Below are positions 10,735 to 21,246 of a stretch of DNA of 64,000 nucleotides, one piece after another. The notes below the pieces were generated by a model that searched no databases, was not told where the DNA came from, and saw nothing but the letters and a program-made list of their open reading frames with translations. Source of the DNA: Hippasteria phrygiana (taxonomy: Eukaryota; Echinodermata; Asteroidea; Valvatida; Goniasteridae). Position 1 is the first letter of the stretch. Every line of letters starts with the position of its first letter. The position numbers were made by a program, and so were the translations under genes. The stretch spans positions 1,984,001-2,048,000 of the forward strand of contig JAZGUH010000113.1 of the NCBI GenBank assembly GCA_037893225.1. The letters run 5' to 3'.

Positions 10735-13700
10735 TCACATCAACCATGTCAGTTTGCCATGTTCACCAGTTAGAAAGAGGACTTTATGAAGGGGCCATTT
10801 GGTAAGAAAACTGGTAAAATCGTGGTTTAATTGAAAATATGTATAATCAAGAAGGATTTTGTGTTTTAGTCGATGCTGCCAAATGGTTAGGGGATCGGTG
10901 AAGCGACAGGTGCGATACAACCAATAGACGACATTTTTAAGACTAATAATGAAAAAATTGGCGAGACGTACAACCTCACCTCTGCGACGCCCAGCACACG
11001 GAATCAGGGCCCAGTAAATATCAAAGTTCAAGTCCAAGTCTGGTACAAGGCGCGTCAGAATGGAGTGAAGGAAATTGAGGGCTGGCTGAATGCAGGGACA
11101 AAGGACGAAGAGGTGTTCAATTGTGCCTTTCTCTCCGCACCAACCGCAAGAAGAAGGTATATCCGGGTTCAAATGATGTAAGACAGGTAGAGAAGGAAGG
11201 ACGTTGTGGAGAAGCTTGAATTGAACGTCACCTTCCTTTTTTGATGCCGGTAATTTATAGATGGAGTTCCATTGGATTTTGGAAGAGGCTTCAAGAACGC
11301 CGAGGTCGTGCCAAGGAGAGGAGGAAGCTGCAGAATGCGAATGAAGATGTTCGTTGAAGATGTCGTACAAAGTGCTGGATGGTGCGGAAAGCCCGTTTAT
11401 AGAGGGAGGCAGGAAGAAAACAATGGGCGAGTCCGGGCGGAGGGTGACATCTTGAACTCGACAGATGTTTGGGTAAAGGCCATCCTCTCTGAAAACCTTC
11501 GGGAAGATAGACGACAAGGCACGGTGAACTTGACAAAGATGAGAATGAAGAATGCGTCGTGAAGGTAGACGGAGGGCGAAAGGAAGAGGAAAATCGTCCG
11601 GGTTGAGCCAGCGACCGGTGTCCGCGTTGAGAAGATGCCGGACCAAACTGATTCCGCGCACCAATAGTCGCGCGGTGAGGTTGGTGTCGCTGTCGAGGAT
11701 GTCTGTTAAGAGACGGCTAATGAGAGGTAAGTTGAGAACATGGTTGACGGAATCGGGAGGTATTTCGATGCGAGCTCCGGAGGCCATCCAAGCACGCAGA
11801 ACTTCACCATAAATGTAAGGTAAGCTCGTGTAAAATTTGGGATCAGTCTGGCAAACAAGGAGTTGAAAATCTAGGCCGAGTTTCTTATACTGATGAAGGT
11901 AGTGATCAAAAAGAATAAAAGAGGGATGATTAAATTGGTTAAGATAACGTTGAATCAGGGTCAAACGGAAAGTGAGGACGCGTGCTTGGAGGCAAGCAAG
12001 ACCAAGTCCTCCTCTGTCGGGTTTACGAAAGAGAGTTTTTTTTTTAAGTAGGTGTCTCTTGTTGGACCAGACAAAGTTGACCAGAAGATTTTGGAGTTCA
12101 CCTAGAATATTTTCTGGGGGAGAGAGAACAGCTAAATGGTGGAAGATTTTAGAGGCAGCGAGCTGATTAGCAATCAGGATTTTGCCTTTGAGAGAAAGGG
12201 AAGAGGAGAGCCTTTTCCAGTTAGCTAGTGTTTTTGAAACTTTGTTTTTGCAGATTTCCCAATTTTGTTGAGTATAGTGAATATTATTTCCAAGGTGAAC
12301 TCCAAGAAAACACAGACCTTCACTATTCCATGAAAAATCTAATGGTCTGTCACTTCGTCCGGCCCAAGAACCGGCCCACAATCCCTGGGATTTTTCAGTG
12401 TTAAGACATGCAGCAGAGGCACGACTGAAAAGATCATAGGCTTCACTTATAGCAGGAAAACCAGAGTTACAGGTAACAAAGGCAGTAATGTCGTCTGCGT
12501 ACGCGGACACAGAACAATAGGTTTGCCCACCTGGAAGGCAAAAGCTTTTGCCGTCAAGGTTCTCGCGTAATTTGTTAAGAAGCGGCTCAATGGCAATAGA
12601 GTACAATAAGCCGGACAGGGGGCATCCTTGTCTAATCCCTTTCTCAAAAGGAAAAGGGGATGTAAGAAAACCGCAAACTTTAACAAGGCTCTCAGTTTTA
12701 CCGTATAAAAGGCTAATACAGTCCAGAAAACGGGGCTCCAAAGCCCATGGCTCTCATTATGGAGAATAGATAGCCGTGATCAACGTTGTCAAAGGCTTTC
12801 CTTTGGTCAAGGTTGACCACGGCTAGGGGAATATCATTAAAATTTGAAAAAGCAATAATGTCGCGTATGAGATTTAAATTATTATATATCGATCTACCAG
12901 GTACGCAGTACCCCTGATCTTCTTTAATGACGCCGCCAATACACTGTTTAAGCCTATTGGCAAGCAACTTGGCAAAAATCTTATAGTCTGTGTTTAAAAG
13001 GGACACGGGACGCCAGTTAGCAATATCAGCAAGATCACCTTTCTTAGGAAGGAGGGTGATCACGGCCCTGCGCAGAGAGCGAGGAAGTTGACCGGAAGTG
13101 AGGGAAGAATTAATAACAGAGAGGTAGTCATCACGAAGAATTGGCCAAAAAAATTGAAAAAATTCGGAGGTGAGGCCATCGAGGCCGGGTGTTTTATTTT
13201 TGCCAAGTTGCTTGACGGCAAGATCGAGTTCTTCAATGGAGATTGGAGACTCAAGATCTTCTGCGTCATTAGGATCCAACTGAGAGAGATTGTGTAAAAG
13301 TGGGTCGAGGGCGCCCTCATCGGTCGGAGCCTGACAGTATAAATTGGTGTAAAAATCACGCACGTGAGAAGAAATTTCTTGAGGATCTTCTGTGATATTG
13401 CCGGAAGAAAGACGAATGTGAGACATTGATTTAGCCGAGGAGTTAGACTTTTCAAGATTGAAAAAGTATGTGGAACTGGAGTCAGTTTCGGTGACGTGCT
13501 TGAAACGAGACCGGACGAGGGCGCCCTGGGCCTCATTTTTCAGAAGGAAATTTAAGTTATCCCTTTGTTCTTTAAGAGTGTCACGGGTTTCTTGAGTGAG
13601 GTCTGGCGTAGACTGTAGTTCCTCAATGGTTTCATTAAGTTTTTTAAAAGTGTCTCGCTTTTGTCGAGCGAGTTTGGAGCTATACATCTGAGTAATAGTC

Positions 13701-14656
13701 TTAATGTGGGTTTTTCCGAGATCCCACCAGGAGCCCATATTACAAAATTCGGATGTTTGCGTTCTCCAGTCTTTCCAAAAAGTGCGAACGATGTCAGTGT
13801 AAGTTTGATCCTGAAGGAGAGAGTTATTTAAATGCCAGTATGCGCCGCCTCTCTTTCTTGAAACGGGAGGCTTCAATTCAAGAGTGACGGCAGAGTGATC
13901 GGATAAAGAGCAGGGAGAAATTTTACAAGAAAGCACAGTTGGTAGAAGACTAGATTGTAAATAGAAACGGTCAAGCCTGGCCTTAGAAACCCCGCAGACA
14001 CGCGAGGGATTATTTCTGGACCAGGTGAATTGTTTCTTTGTAGGAAACAGTCTACGCCAGACATCACAAAAGGACAGCGTATTGACGGCGTCATTGAGAG
14101 CCATGGAAACTTTAGGCCTATGTTCAGTGGGCGTACACAGACGATCAATGGATGGACAAGACGTAGAGTTAAAATCACCACCGAGTACAATGACCCCCTC
14201 GTTATGTTCTGAACAATGCCCAGAGAAAGCGCAAATGGCGCGAAGAGCAGCATTGTCGCTCTGAGGGATAAGGAAATTGTAAATGTGATAAATATTATTG
14301 TTAAAATCAATTTTGGTGTATAGAATATGCCCTTCAGAAATAACGGAAGATTCTAGAACACGAACAGTGCTATTTTTCGTTAGGGTCGTAACGCCTGATC
14401 CTCTTGTAGGACCAGGAGCACAGACAGGATTGTATGGCCAAATGTTCCAAGCAGGGCATGGTTCGGTAAGATTGAAGGTTTCTTGCAATAAAACAATGTC
14501 GGGATTATTACAAATGTTTTCAACATAAACCTTAAGGGAGGCACTACGGGTAGCAGTGGCACAGCCCGCTGTATTTAAGGTGACAATAGAGAGGGTCATT
14601 GAAAAAAGAAAAAAAATACATGTAGCTACATCCATAATTATAAATAAATTAAACAT
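10735..14656 (-). pseudogene. E1 ORF2: endonuclease-reverse transcriptase, frameshifted
   Basis: Two open segments together cover a full ORF2 of about 1306 codons: 12713-14656 (endonuclease and the N-terminal half of RT) and 10735-12741 (rest of RT through the C-terminal zinc motif). By comparison with intact E5, the break is one extra base in the A-run at 12727-12730 (+ strand), just after the MRAMGFG block that follows RT motif A. All key motifs survive: LNTAGC, QET, GGDFN, SDH, motif A LDQRKAFDNVDH, YADD, and CX2CX7HX4C. The first ATG (14654-14656) overlaps the ORF1 stop. A sequencing error in a homopolymer could mimic this lesion. Confidence 0.9.
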
Positions 14657-16238
14657 CAAGCGTTTTGATCAGTTTCTGCACCCTCTGCTGCATGCTTTTC
14701 TGAAGGAGGGGATTGTTTCGGAGTGGTTTCAGTTGCTTGACCAGTCCGGGGATATCGGCGGTGAATTTTTTGGCGACTTGAACCTGTTTCTTTTTTGCTT
14801 TGACTTGAGATAGGAATTTAACAAGTTGGGCGTGTGAGAGAGGCCCTTTGGTCGTGGAGAGACACTCAGAAATGGCGTCATCGTCAGTCTGAGTGTCTTC
14901 CCACGCCATGGATCCTATGGAGTCAGTGTCGGTATTCGTGTCAACAGTCGAGGTAGGGGAGGATGGGAGGGGGGTTTGGGATGCGGGGGTTTGGGATTCA
15001 AGGGCTTGGGTGAGGGAGGGGGACTTGTTGGTTACAGGGGTCACCACCGTTTTAGCCAGTTTTTTAGATGGGGAATTTGACGTCAGTTTAACCAATTTGT
15101 AAGTTGGGGATAGTTGGAGATTTGATTGTTTACGTTTGGCAATAACATCTGCGAATTTTCGAGATGGCTTGGGTGGTGATCCCCAGATGGATACACTTTC
15201 GGGAGGTGGGTTTGGATGGGTGGGGTTCTTGGAGGGAGGATTGGGAGTTTCAGGGATTACAGTGGGGTTTTCTTCACCGCCCGGCGCGGGGTCCGCAGCC
15301 GCGTGTGCACCGGAAGAACCCGAAGGGTCACCGGTAGATGACGGAGCCGAGGGACGTGGTACAGTTCGAGCGGCGGAGGGAGTTTCGTCCCTCCGGGGCG
15401 CAGCAGCTTTGGGCCCGGCAGCCGTAGCGGTGGAGGCAGGACGGGAGGGTGTGGCGGGTTTTGACTTGTGGGGTTGGTTTCGGTGGATGAAGGTAGGGGG
15501 TGGATTGAGGGGATTGGTAGATTCGTCATGGTTGTGGTCAGTGTTGTGCTGTGTCTTTTTGCAGTAGCGACTAAGATGGCCGAACTCTCCACAATTAAAA
15601 CACCGCACTGACTCCGTAGATAGGAATACACGGTAATTCACCCCAGAGTGAGTGAAGTTAATATGGCCAGGCGGGGTAATGTTAGGCTCAAGGAGGACCT
15701 GAACTTGTCTACGGAAAGACATAATGTGGGACAGGTTTTTCTGTTTAAGTCCCAAGGGTATGGGCCGGATTTGAGACACCACTTTACAAAACGATGAGAG
15801 ATTATTTACCAGAACAGAATTGGGGATTTCAGGGTATACATTCGATAGAGTGAGTTTCGTGGTAGGGCGTACTAGGGGTGTGAGCTCGAGAAAGGTGCCA
15901 TTGTAGTCTAGGCCCTGTTCAACAGCGCCTACGACTGCCTCTCTCGAGCTCATATAAATGGCAACACGACCATTGGATATACGCGAGGCGGAGATGACAT
16001 TTTTGGCAGGTTGTGCTTTTGTGAAGTGATCAATGTAAGACTGAACAGAAACAGTATCGGATGCCTGAAAAGTGACCCCATTGTTTCGTGTGACATTCCT
16101 AAAAGGTTCCTCAGTGGTAACAAAGGATTTGGAAGGGCCGGCCTTGCTGACGCTTGGCTGGCCCTGAATGGATTTAGTGGTAATAGCCGTGCTTACGCTT
16201 GGCTGACCCTGAACGGAAGGTTCCGCTCGACTAGCCAT
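14649..16238 (-). CDS. E1 ORF1: gag-like RNA-binding protein
   Basis: 529 aa, intact. The N-terminus has a short internal duplication (two QPSVS segments). A region of about 130 aa follows with two beta-alpha-beta-like blocks (RISNGRVAIYMSSREAV and LTLSNVYPEIPNSVL) that suggests an RRM-like fold. Then comes one zinc knuckle CFNCGEFGHLSRYC (CX2CX4HX4C), a Pro/Ser/Thr-rich low-complexity linker, and a conserved C-terminal block from about GPLSHAQLVKFLSQ to the end. The start has a good Kozak context (A at -3, G at +4). Expected to bind the element RNA as a ribonucleoprotein; the RRM assignment is tentative. Confidence 0.9.
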   Translation of the reverse strand: MASRAEPSVQGQPSVSTAITTKSIQGQPSVSKAGPSKSFVTTEEPFRNVTRNNGVTFQASDTVSVQSYIDHFTKAQPAKNVISASRISNGRVAIYMSSREAVVGAVEQGLDYNGTFLELTPLVRPTTKLTLSNVYPEIPNSVLVNNLSSFCKVVSQIRPIPLGLKQKNLSHIMSFRRQVQVLLEPNITPPGHINFTHSGVNYRVFLSTESVRCFNCGEFGHLSRYCKKTQHNTDHNHDESTNPLNPPPTFIHRNQPHKSKPATPSRPASTATAAGPKAAAPRRDETPSAARTVPRPSAPSSTGDPSGSSGAHAAADPAPGGEENPTVIPETPNPPSKNPTHPNPPPESVSIWGSPPKPSRKFADVIAKRKQSNLQLSPTYKLVKLTSNSPSKKLAKTVVTPVTNKSPSLTQALESQTPASQTPLPSSPTSTVDTNTDTDSIGSMAWEDTQTDDDAISECLSTTKGPLSHAQLVKFLSQVKAKKKQVQVAKKFTADIPGLVKQLKPLRNNPLLQKSMQQRVQKLIKTLDV

Positions 16239-16447
16239 AGTGGCCAGCCAAGGCAGAAAACCGACAAGAAGTGACCAAAAATGAACCTAAAATTACAGGA
16301 AATAAGCAAACCCGACAGAGTGAAAATGGTCTAGCTTGATCTATGATCAATAACAAGTAGAATGATATAAAATCATTGACCATGCAAGGTCTAAAAGCTA
16401 CAAAAATCTTACTTTTCCCGGAGCTCGATCGAAACACGTCCGAACAC
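16239..16447 (-). promoter_or_regulatory. E1 5' UTR and putative internal promoter
   Basis: 209 nt between the TTC tract and ORF1. The first bases on the sense strand are GTGTTCGGACGTGTTTCGATC. GGACGTG (+ strand 16435-16441) fits the RGWCGTG form of the downstream promoter element known from arthropod non-LTR elements. Promoter function is inferred, not shown. Confidence 0.5.
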
Positions 16448-16578
16448 AAGAAGAAGAAGAAGAAGAAGAAGAAGAAGAAGAAGAAGAAGAAGAAGAAGAA
16501 GAAGAAGAAGAAGAAGAAGAAGAAGAAGAAGAAGAAGAAGAAGAAGAAGAAGAAGAAGAAGAAGAAGAAGAAGAAGAA
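16448..16578. repeat. (GAA)n junction E1/E2, about 131 bp
   Basis: Pure GAA, about 44 units, between the 5' end of E1 and the 3' end of E2. Much longer than most other junctions in the array. Confidence 0.92.
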
Positions 16579-17332
16579 GACTTTTTTTGACTTTTCAGAA
16601 GAAAACTTTATTTCCAATTACTATATACAGAGGTCACAAAAATGTACAATAAAAGAATAGTAAACAGAAAGTAAATTCACAAGGAGAAAACCAATATTTC
16701 ACAAACTTTACTTTGAGTTAAATATAAACAATACACATGAATAGACAATAATGAATAACACAGTTTTATTTGAAATTACTGAGAAATAATACAAAAAGTA
16801 GACTGTTTGTGTCAATAAGACCAAAAACGAAATACATACACTGTAGAGACAATTTTTTTTACCAATTTATGCAAGGGAGCATAAGAAAGGAGAAAAGAAA
16901 GGGGATCCTGTACGGCCGGGGAAACAGCACGATTTTGGCTGCCCCCGCCGAGGATCCCGGGGGGGGGGAGCCACCAGAAAACTGGGTGTGGGCCATATGG
17001 CCCACTCCGGCGGCTCCCAAAGGGATAGGCGAAAGAAAAAGAAGGGAGAGAAAGGGGTAGGGTCCTGGATGGACCCTGGGAGGGGGAGGGTGGACCGAGA
17101 GGGGTCAGAGAGGTGAGGAGGAAGGGGGGGGGGGGACAACCATGTCACAATTATAAACAATTGGGGACATAATTGTTGATGGTAGAGGGGGAACAAAAAT
17201 GGGAGAGGGGGCTAGGGCCAGCCCGAGTCCCAGTGGCAGAGCCGGAACACGTCACACCTAAGCTAAGGCGAACAGCTATCCAGGACTCGGGCTAGCGACC
17301 ACCCCGGCAAAAAAAAAAATTAAACTATTTCT
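16579..17332 (-). other. E2 3' UTR with structured RNA domains
   Basis: A stem next to ORF2 has arms 17217-17230 and 17283-17296 (AGCCCGAGTCC core, 14 pairs with one U-G). A large hairpin at 16966-17018 has an outer 13-bp stem with two G-U pairs on the sense strand, an inner 18-bp perfect palindrome GTGGGCCATATGGCCCAC (16988-17005), and a 9-nt one-sided bulge. AGGGTCC-TGGAT-GGACCCT forms a small hairpin near 17059-17077. The end has AATAAA (16607-16612) and TTTTC-TTCT-GAAAA (16592-16605). Confidence 0.75.
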
Positions 17333-20300
17333 TTAGATAAACCATGTCACTGCGTTCTTATTACAAGTGAGGAGGGCGTTATTTACAGCCCATTTATGAC
17401 AAAAAGCAATTATATTATCAGACAATTTATAGAAAGCAAAATCAATGAGAATTTTGTTTTTCAGGCGATGCTGCCAGATAAGAAGGGGTTCAACAAACCG
17501 GGAAGTACGATATAAGTAGTAGATAATATTTTTGCAGCTGATGATGAGGAAGTTAGCTAGACGAACCGCCTCCTTTTTGCGTCCCTTAGCGTGCGGAATC
17601 AGCGCCCAGTAGAGGTCGAAGTTGAGTTGGAGAGTAGGCAGTAAACGGTTGAGTAGTGAGTGTAGCAGGTTGAGAGCAGGTTGTATAGCAGGACAGGTGA
17701 TGAAGAGATGATGGATCGAGCCCCTCTCTCCGCACCATCCGCAGGTAGGAGAGATGTCGGGATTCAGATGATGTAAGACGGTGAGCGAGGGCAGAAAGTT
17801 GTGGAAAAGCTTGAATTGAAGATCACCCTCTTTCTTGGAGGTAGGAAGTTGATAGATGTTTCTCCATTGGAGTTTAGTAGAAGAGTTGATGAATCCCAGT
17901 TTATGCCAATGAGAGGAGAGACTAGATAGATGATTGAGCTCCTCGTTGAGGATGGCATACAGAATTTTGGATGGTGCGGAGAGTCCATTGTCGTAGGAGG
18001 GTAGGTTGAAAAGTACTGGACAGTCCGGAAGAGCAGAGATGTGTTGAAGGACGGAAGGTGGTAGGGTACATCCTTCCTCGCAGAACAGAGTTGGAGATTG
18101 AAGGATGAGCTTAGTGTGAAGACGTTGAATGTCCAGATCCAGAAGACGTAGAGAGGGAGGTCTGAGTCCTCGAGAAAAAGTGATGAAGGTGCGGGGTTCG
18201 ATCCATAGGCCGGTGATGAGATCCAGAAGATGGCGGACGAGTTTGACTCCGCACGCCGCGAGACGCACGGGAAGGGGTCCCCCACCATCAGCTGTATCGC
18301 TCAAAAAAGGGCAATTTAAGGGCAAATTGTAAACATGGTTGATAGAATCAGGCTGTGTTTCGATTCGAGCTCCGGACGCCGTCCAAGCACGCAAGAGTTC
18401 ACTGTGGAAAACTGGGATGCTAGTATAAAATTTAGGGTCGGTGTCGAGGTGAAAAAGGTTGAAATCAAAACCGAGTTTTTGGTATTGCCTGAAAAAGTGG
18501 CTGATCAAAAAGAAGGCGGGATGGGAATGGAGATTAAGTAATCGTTGGACTGTGGTAAGTCTGAAAGCGAACATGCGTGCTTGGAGGCACACGAGACCCA
18601 GTCCTCCTTTGTCGGGATGTTTATATAAGGTTTCCTTTGTTAGGTAGTGTCTCTTGTTGGACCAGACGAAGTCGACAAGGGCATTTTGGAGTTCACTTAG
18701 GAGATTGGCCGGAGGGGAGAGAACAGCAAGGGAGTGAAAAATTTTGGAAGCGGCAAGTTGATTAGCAATTAAAAATTTTTCCTTTGAAAGAGAGCGCGTA
18801 AAAAAGGCGCGACCAAGAAGATAGGGTTTTATTAAGTTTATTTTTGCATTTTTCCCAATTTTGTTGGACGTATTTATTCGAATTTCCTAAGTGTACTCCA
18901 AGGAAGGGGAGACCTTCACTATTCCAGGAAAAATGTAGGGGTTTGTCGCTTCGTCCGGTCCAAGAACCGGCCCAGAGACCCTGGGACTTCTGAGTGTTTA
19001 GACAAGCAGCAGAGGATTTTGCGAAGAGGCCGTAGGCCTCTTCGACTGCTATGAAGCCCGGATCGGAGGTGACGAAAACGGAAATGTCGTCTGCGTACGC
19101 CGACACGGCGCACGAAAAATCGGTATTAGGAATACGAAAGGCCTGATTGGCTAATTTCTTTCGGAGGGTAGTTAAAAGGGGTTCTATGGCGATAGAGTAC
19201 AGCAGCCCCGAGAGCGGGCATCCCTGACGTATCCCCTTCTCAAATGAGAAGGGGGCCGTCAGGGAACCACACACTTTAACAAGGCTCTCGGCGCCGCCGT
19301 ACAAAATTTGAATATATGAAATGATTTTTTTCCCAAAGCCCATGGCTCTCATGGTGTCAAAGAGATAGCCGTGATCAACATTATCGAAGGCCTTTTTTTG
19401 ATCCAAGTTGATCACGGCGAGGGGGGTATCGTTAAAATTTGAGTATGAGATGACGTCACGGATTAGATTTATGTTGTCATGGATGGAACGACCGGGGACA
19501 CAGTAGCTTTGGTCTTCACCAACGACGCTGCCAATGCACTGTTTCAGCCTATTAGCAAGCAACTTGGCAAAGATTTTGTAGTCAGTGTTGAGAAGGGAGA
19601 CCGGCCGCCAATTGGCAATGTCGGCCAGGTCCCCCTTCTTGGGAAGCAGGGTGATAACTGCTTTCCGGAGGGAATGGGGCAAATAGCCAGATTGGATGGA
19701 AGATTCGAGGACAGATAAAAAGTCATTTTTTAGGACAGGCCAGAAGGATTGAAAAAATTCTGAAGTGAGGCCGTCTAGTCCGGGTGCTTTATCTTTGCCA
19801 AGTTGCTTGACGGCGAGCTCGAGCTCTTCAATAGACAGAGGACGCTCAAGGTCCTCTGAATCTTCGGAGTCGAGCTCGCTGACATCTTTTAATAACTGAC
19901 TGAGGGCGCTCTTGTCAGTGGGGACTCGGCTATAGAGGTTTTTATAGAAGTTGCGAACATGCGTTTTAATGTCAGAGGGGTTTTCAGATATATTTCCAGA
20001 GGGTAAAAGAATGTGAGAAAAGTTTTTCGATAGAGAATTAGATTTTTCCAGGTTAAAGAAGTAAGTAGAGCACGAGTCAGTTTCGTTAAGATGTTTGAAA
20101 CGAGATCTGACAAGAGCGCCCTGGGCTTCAGTTTTAAGGAGAAAATTTAAGTGATTCCTTTGTTCGTTTAGAGTTTCTCTAGTTTCGGGCGTTAAGTCTG
20201 GCGCAGACTGAATTTCGTCTATTTTGCGATTTATTTCCAAGAAAGCTTGCCGTTTTTCTTTGGCCAGTTTTGAACCGTACATTTGGCTGAGGGATTTGAT

Positions 20301-21230
20301 GTGCAACTTTCCGAAGTCCCACCAAGCGGCGAGATTCGGAAAGTCGCACTTTTGTTCTCTCCACTGAGTCCAAAAATCTATAATAATGTTGCGGTAATTG
20401 TTATCTCCGAGGAGCGAGTTGTTGAAATGCCAATAGGCGCTGCTCCTCGGAGTGTGGGAAGGAATTTTGATAGTTAGTGTAACAGCGCAGTGGTCGGAGA
20501 GAGAACAAGGGAGAATAGAACAGGTGTGAATGGAGGAGATGAGATTAGGAGGGACATAAAAGCGATCCAACCTGGCTTTGGAGATCCCGCATAGTTTAGC
20601 GGGATTATTCCTCAGCCAGGTGAATTTTTGGTCAAGGGGATTCAGCCTGCGCCAGGCGTCACAAAGAGACAATGCATTGACAGCGTCCCTGAGAGCCATG
20701 GCAACTTTGGGTCTGTGCTCGATCGGCATACACAGACGATCAATAGCCGGATTTTCAGTACAATTAAAGTCACCTCCGATCACAATGACACCGTCACCGC
20801 AGCCGGAACAGTGGTCCAATAATTGATCAATGGCCAGGAGAGCATATTTATCTTGTTGGGGAATAATGGTATTATAGATGTGATAAATCGTGTTGTTATA
20901 TTTAATTTCGTTATAAAGAATATGGCCATCATAGATGGCGCTAGCAGAAATAATTTCAATATTGTTATTATTGTTTTTAATAAGAGTAGTTACTCCCGAG
21001 CCTTTGGGCCCGGGAGAACAAAAGGGGGTATAGGACCACGTGTTCCAGCAAGGGCTATTTTCATTAAGGTTATATGTTTCTTGTAAAAGAACTAGGTCGG
21101 GGTTGGACGCGATTTGGTCAATATAAATTTGGAAAGAAGTGTTTTTGGTAGGGGCAGAGCAACCTGCGGTGTTTAGGGTAAGCAGTGACAGTGTCATTGC
21201 TAAGACGGGCAAAGAATTACATACATTCAT
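17333..21230 (-). pseudogene. E2 ORF2: endonuclease-reverse transcriptase, +1 frameshift
   Basis: The first 819 residues match intact E7, then the frame is lost at an A5 run (18771-18775) where E7 and E8 have A4, giving a stop three codons later (18762). The remaining 419+ codons stay open in the correct downstream frame to 17333. The predicted truncated protein keeps the endonuclease and the RT catalytic core through YADD and the FLGVHLG motif. It loses the thumb/connection region and the C-terminal CCHC. The same lesion in three copies makes a random assembly error less likely unless the copies themselves are artefactual. Confidence 0.92.
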
Positions 21231-21246
21231 AAGAGTAGAAAATAAA

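Larger units (their letters stand above)
9962..16447 (-). mobile_element. E1: Tx1-clade TTC-targeted non-LTR retrotransposon, subfamily A
   Basis: Full-length element, about 6.49 kb, 5' end at 16447 and 3' end at about 9962, embedded in (TTC)n on its coding strand. Layout on the minus strand: 5' UTR 209 nt, ORF1, ORF2 (frameshifted), 3' UTR 773 nt. It shares with E5 an ORF1 starting MASRAEP, two tandem copies of the large 3' UTR hairpin, and the UUCG-type hairpin just after ORF2. No long terminal repeats are present, so this is a non-LTR element. Trinucleotide slippage hides any target-site duplication. Confidence 0.93.

Noticed and set aside
14657..14659. TTG as start of E1 ORF2
   Set aside because: An ATG follows immediately and non-ATG initiation is not needed; homology with E5 begins further in.
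9962..16447. LTR retrotransposon or endogenous retrovirus
   Set aside because: No terminal repeats, no protease, integrase or RNase H. APE endonuclease plus non-LTR RT motifs define the class.
19450..19458. TGACGTCA-like site inside E2 ORF2 (also in E3, E4, E7, E8) as a link to the satellite
   Set aside because: A single octamer inside conserved coding sequence with no flanking similarity to the satellite; chance.
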